A DNA stretch of 10,448 nt from positions 1-10,448 of the forward strand of contig CAMPKJ010000173.1 of NCBI GenBank assembly GCA_946887105.1, read 5' to 3'. Shown here one piece after another: positions 7,942 to 10,448 of the stretch. A model generated the notes under the pieces. It saw only the letters and a list, made by a program, of their open reading frames with translations, did not search any database and had not been told where the DNA came from. A program made the translations under genes and the position numbers. The first letter of the stretch is position 1. The number at the start of each line of letters is the position of its first letter. The stretch is from an uncultured Acidobacteriota bacterium. Lineage in GTDB: Bacteria; Acidobacteriota; Thermoanaerobaculia; Gp7-AA8.

Positions 7942-8274
7942 ATGTCTGCTGCGTTCTTCGTCGTTGCCGCGTTCGTGATTCTGATCGCGATCACGCTGGC
8001 CGTGCAGTTCCAGTGGCTGAAGCACGGCAGGACCAGGACGGTGCTCGTGTTTCTTTCCGGAGTGGCGATGATCGTGGCGCTGCGCATCGCTGGGCTTCCG
8101 CCGGATTGGTTTTCCGGTTCGAAGAGCGGATTCGGCATCGTGGTGGGGCTCGCATTGAGCGCATTCGTGCTGCACGGCGCCGAGGAGCGCTCGTTCGGAT
8201 TCCCGCTGCTGATGGGAATGGGATTGACGCTGCTGGTGGCCAACCTGGTCGAGCTCGTGACGAACGCGCTGTGA
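7942..8274 (+). CDS. Small hypothetical membrane protein, four predicted helices
   Basis: This is a 110-residue protein I do not recognise. Hydrophobic segments lie at about 4-23, 33-51, 62-78 and 86-107, so nearly the whole chain is in the membrane. Charged groups sit in the loops (KHGRTR at 27-32 and HGAEERS at 78-84), and there is a PPDWF turn at 53-57. The composition and the clean AGAGGA ribosome binding site support a real gene. Gaps to neighbours are 9 and 34 bases on the same strand. No motif points to a function. It could be an accessory subunit of a membrane complex encoded in the same operon. Confidence 0.75.
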   Translation: MSAAFFVVAAFVILIAITLAVQFQWLKHGRTRTVLVFLSGVAMIVALRIAGLPPDWFSGSKSGFGIVVGLALSAFVLHGAEERSFGFPLLMGMGLTLLVANLVELVTNAL

Positions 8275-8308
8275 GCGTGGCGGCACGTCCTCTGCACGCT
8301 GCGAGCGC

Positions 8309-8689
8309 ATGAAGAATCTATCGATCGCGCTGATGGTGCTGGCGATCCTCGCGGGTTGTGCGATGTCTGGCATGGAGTCGGGCGTCACCCTTGCCGCGGC
8401 ACGGACCGGAGATCGGGTGATGCTCACGCTGCACAACGGCTCGGCGGCGCCGGTCGGCTACAACCTCTGTTCGAGCGGCTTGCAGCGGGCCACCGGCGGG
8501 AGCTGGGAAGCGATCGAGACGGGCGACGTTTGCACGATGGAGATCCGCACCCTCGATCCGGGAGCGTCGGCCACATTCGAGAAGACGCTGCCCGCCGGCC
8601 TTCCTTCCGGCGAGTACCGCTACGCGACCAACATCGACGCCGGCGAGACGCGCACCGTCGCGATCAGCAATCCGTTTCGCGTCGAGTGA
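8309..8689 (+). CDS. Small lipoprotein with Ig-like fold
   Basis: This is a 126-residue exported lipoprotein. The signal peptide ends in a lipobox L14-A15-G16-C17, so mature C17 should be lipidated. The rest reads as beta strands in an immunoglobulin-like arrangement. The pattern is VMLTLHNGSAAPVGYNLC, then a GSWEAI strand, then LDPGASATFEKTLP and a GEYRYATNI strand, similar to bacterial Ig-like or BsuPI-type domains. C54 and C75 could form a disulfide. Residue 19 onwards (MSGMESG) makes a short flexible linker. It lies 34 bases after the small membrane gene and 15 before the DUF4198 gene. Its role is unknown; a binding or chaperone role in the periplasm is possible but unsupported. No clear ribosome binding site precedes the ATG. 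Confidence 0.8.
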   Translation: MKNLSIALMVLAILAGCAMSGMESGVTLAAARTGDRVMLTLHNGSAAPVGYNLCSSGLQRATGGSWEAIETGDVCTMEIRTLDPGASATFEKTLPAGLPSGEYRYATNIDAGETRTVAISNPFRVE

Positions 8690-8697
8690 CGTAAGAC

Positions 8698-8702
8698 AGG
8701 AG
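8698..8702 (+). promoter_or_regulatory. Ribosome binding site with very short spacing before a GTG start
   Basis: AGGAG lies only 2 bases before the GTG at 8705, closer than usual. No other start fits, since the signal peptide begins at this GTG. The short spacing plus the GTG may mean modest translation. Confidence 0.45.
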
Positions 8703-8704
8703 TC

Positions 8705-9475
8705 GTGAAGCGATTCCTGTTCTTCGTGTCGGCCGTGGCGTTGACGCCGCTCGCAGCGGCCCACGACCTCTGGATCGAGCCGTCGTCGTTCCGTCCGGCG
8801 GTCGGAGAGCGCGTCGCGGTCTCGCTGCGCGTGGGCGCAAACCTGGCCGGCGAGCCGATGCCGCGCATTCCGCCGCTGATCGACCGCTTCACGCTCGGCA
8901 GTGCGGTCGTCGCCGGACGCTCCGGTGCCCATCCGGCCGGATCCGCCGTCGTCGCAACGCCGGGGCCCCAGTGGATCGCGTATCAGAGCAAGGCCTATCC
9001 GCTGACGCTCGACGCGCGCAAGTTCGAGACGTACCTGATCGAGGAAGGGCTCGAGCGCGTGATCGGGGAGCGCAAGAGGAAGGGACAGTCGGCCGCGCCG
9101 GGACGGGAGCGGTTCTATCGCTGCGCGAAAGCGCTCCTCGACGTGCGCGGGTCCAGCGCATCGCTCGACACGCCGCTCGGGCAGACGCTGGAACTGGTCC
9201 CGCTGCGAAAGCCGCAAAGCAATGCAGCGTTGCCGCTGGCATTGTCGTTTCGCGGGAAACCGATCGCGGACGTGCTGGTCGTGGCGAAGCGCAAGGGCGC
9301 TCCGGAACGGGCCGTCCGCGCGCGCACCGATGCTCGAGGGCGCGTGACGCTCCGCCTCGGCGATCCCGGATTCTGGCTCGTGAAGGCCGTGCACATGGAA
9401 GCGGTGCCGCCGAATGCGGGCGTAGACTGGGAGAGCTGGTGGGCTTCCATGACTTTCGACCTGCAGGGCCAGTGA
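8705..9475 (+). CDS. DUF4198 periplasmic protein (NikM-like family)
   Basis: This is a 256-residue exported protein. A signal peptide covers about 1-19 and ends with alanines. The predicted mature chain begins H20-DLWIEP, the usual opening of DUF4198 proteins. A first beta domain follows (FRPAVGERVAVSLRVG), then the family-typical RERFYRCAKALL segment (134-145). A second Ig-like domain (about 165-256) contains the DARGRVTLRL and WESWWASMTFD stretches. DUF4198 proteins have been associated with nickel/cobalt uptake and other metal handling, but the biochemical role is not settled. The start is GTG. The stop overlaps the HupE-type gene start by 4 bases (GTGA), implying the two products are made together. 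A histidine at the mature N-terminus would suit metal binding; this is inference from the predicted cleavage site. Confidence 0.82.
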   Translation: MKRFLFFVSAVALTPLAAAHDLWIEPSSFRPAVGERVAVSLRVGANLAGEPMPRIPPLIDRFTLGSAVVAGRSGAHPAGSAVVATPGPQWIAYQSKAYPLTLDARKFETYLIEEGLERVIGERKRKGQSAAPGRERFYRCAKALLDVRGSSASLDTPLGQTLELVPLRKPQSNAALPLALSFRGKPIADVLVVAKRKGAPERAVRARTDARGRVTLRLGDPGFWLVKAVHMEAVPPNAGVDWESWWASMTFDLQGQ

Positions 9476-10448
9476 GCGCCTGTCGCATTTTCGCGGCATT
9501 GTGTCTGGTCGCCGCGTTGCCTCTGCACGCGCACGAAATCGGGATGGCGAAGGTCGAGGCGGCGTTCCTTAGAGACGGGACGTACATCGTCGACCTGCTC
9601 ATCGATCGCGAGCACGTCCCGCCCGGAACGTCGTTCGCCGACATCGCACAATCGACGGTACTGTCGTTCGACGGACAACGCGTCTTTCCGCCGCCGCCAC
9701 AGATCACCAACGGCGCCATGACGCGATTGCGACTGCGCGGCCGCACTCCACCCGCGGTCTCGCAATTCACGTTCGCAAACAACGACTTCCAAGGTTTCTA
9801 CGCACTGACATTGCGCAATGAAGGACAAGCCGTCGCGGTGACGCAGTGGGTGGAAGGCAACAAGCGCAGCGAGCCGTTCCCGCTCGATCGCGCCGTGGTC
9901 CCGAGGCGCCGTGCGGAAATTGCGTGGCAGTACCTGATCCTCGGATTCACACACATTCTGCCCAAAGGACTCGATCACGTATTGTTCGTGCTCGGCATTT
10001 TCCTGCTCGCCGTGCGCCTCCGGCCGGTCCTGTGGCAAGTGACCGCATTCACACTGGCGCACACCATTACGCTTGCATTGACGATCTACGGCGTCGTTTC
10101 CTTGCCGCCGAACATCGTCGAGCCGCTGATCGCACTCTCCATTGCCTACGTCGCCATCGAAAACATCTTCACCGACAAACTGCACGCCTGGCGCCCGGTG
10201 ATCGTCTTCGGCTTCGGCCTGCTGCACGGAATGGGTTTCGCCGGCGTGCTCAGCGAGATCGGTCTGCCGCGGTCCGAATTCGTACCCGCATTATTGGCCT
10301 TCAACATCGGCGTCGAGCTCGGCCAACTGACTGTGATCCTCGCCGCGTTCGTCATCACATGGCCGTTGCGGCGGAAGCCGTGGTATCGCACCCGCGTCGT
10401 GATCCCGGCCTCGCTGCTGATTGCGGCAGTCGCGCTGTACTGGTTCGT
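9472..10448 (+). CDS. HupE/UreJ-type membrane protein (runs off right edge)
   Basis: The frame starts at GTG 9472, overlapping the DUF4198 stop by 4 bases, and is still open at the window end after 325 codons. A signal peptide (about 1-20) ends LHA, and the mature chain would start H21-EIGM. A periplasmic beta domain (about 21-150) follows, then a multi-helix membrane domain of the HupE/UreJ_2 type. That domain has conserved histidine motifs: H161 and D168-H169 in FTHILPKGLDH, H197 in LAHTITL, E230-N231, and H252 in LLHGMGFAGV. The family is linked to nickel or other metal transport for hydrogenase or urease in some bacteria, but no such enzyme is encoded here, so the substrate is open. By eye GC is lower (two of the three lines sampled about 60%, one 53%) and NNA codons are commoner than in the preceding genes. 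Length suggests the C-terminus is close. Confidence 0.87.
   Translation, partial: MSACRIFAALCLVAALPLHAHEIGMAKVEAAFLRDGTYIVDLLIDREHVPPGTSFADIAQSTVLSFDGQRVFPPPPQITNGAMTRLRLRGRTPPAVSQFTFANNDFQGFYALTLRNEGQAVAVTQWVEGNKRSEPFPLDRAVVPRRRAEIAWQYLILGFTHILPKGLDHVLFVLGIFLLAVRLRPVLWQVTAFTLAHTITLALTIYGVVSLPPNIVEPLIALSIAYVAIENIFTDKLHAWRPVIVFGFGLLHGMGFAGVLSEIGLPRSEFVPALLAFNIGVELGQLTVILAAFVITWPLRRKPWYRTRVVIPASLLIAAVALYWF

Noticed and set aside
8593..8612. Six-base palindrome CGCCGG/CCGGCG with an 8-base loop
   Set aside because: It lies inside the lipoprotein coding sequence, is short, has no T-run, and is expected by chance at this GC content.
8318..10227. Long minus-strand frames at 8318-9499 and 9115-10227
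   Set aside because: They lie opposite the lipoprotein, DUF4198 and HupE-type genes, which have clear signal peptides, family motifs and coupled starts. The antisense products show no domain.

Overview
The window is GC-rich (sampled lines run from about 53% to 72% GC) and densely coded, with no RNA genes, insertion sequences or CRISPR. The gene types (a carbohydrate-binding-9/DUF5916 outer-membrane-type protein, an HlyD-like adaptor beside ftsEX, a HisKA kinase with an OmpR-family regulator, a DUF4198 protein with a HupE/UreJ-type protein) fit a Gram-negative bacterium. Acidobacteriota is the best guess, but this is an impression from gene content and not a computed placement.

Layout. (1) Bases 1-2401, minus strand: a three-gene unit read right to left, periplasmic adaptor, then ftsE, then ftsX. 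ftsX runs off the left edge. Gaps are 17 and 6 bases, so the adaptor is probably co-transcribed with the division ABC complex. (2) Bases 2402-2583: a divergent intergenic region. It holds a striking inverted pair of arrays built from 8-base units (2420-2509) and a TGTCAC direct repeat (2522-2537). (3) Bases 2584-4761, plus strand: a 725-residue secreted protein with an N-terminal CBM9-like domain, a single CxxCH motif and a DUF5916-type C-terminal region. (4) Bases 4762-4854: a short gap with a second TGTCA-type direct repeat. (5) Bases 4855-10448, plus strand: seven tightly packed genes. They are a sensor histidine kinase, an OmpR/PhoB-type response regulator (4-base overlap), an ankyrin-repeat protein, a small four-helix membrane protein, a small lipoprotein, a DUF4198 protein and a HupE/UreJ-type membrane protein (4-base overlap, open at the right edge).

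How the genes may work together. The left unit acts at the inner membrane and periplasm: FtsEX is an ATP-driven switch for cell-wall hydrolysis at division, and the adaptor may extend or modify that complex. The right unit looks like one operon in which a two-component system is transcribed with envelope proteins. The last two are of types linked to metal handling, and each is predicted to begin, after signal-peptide removal, with histidine. A metal- or envelope-responsive role for this operon is inference only. The most promising unexplained items are the paired 8-base arrays, the adaptor-ftsEX linkage, the seven-gene operon and the paired TGTCA sites.
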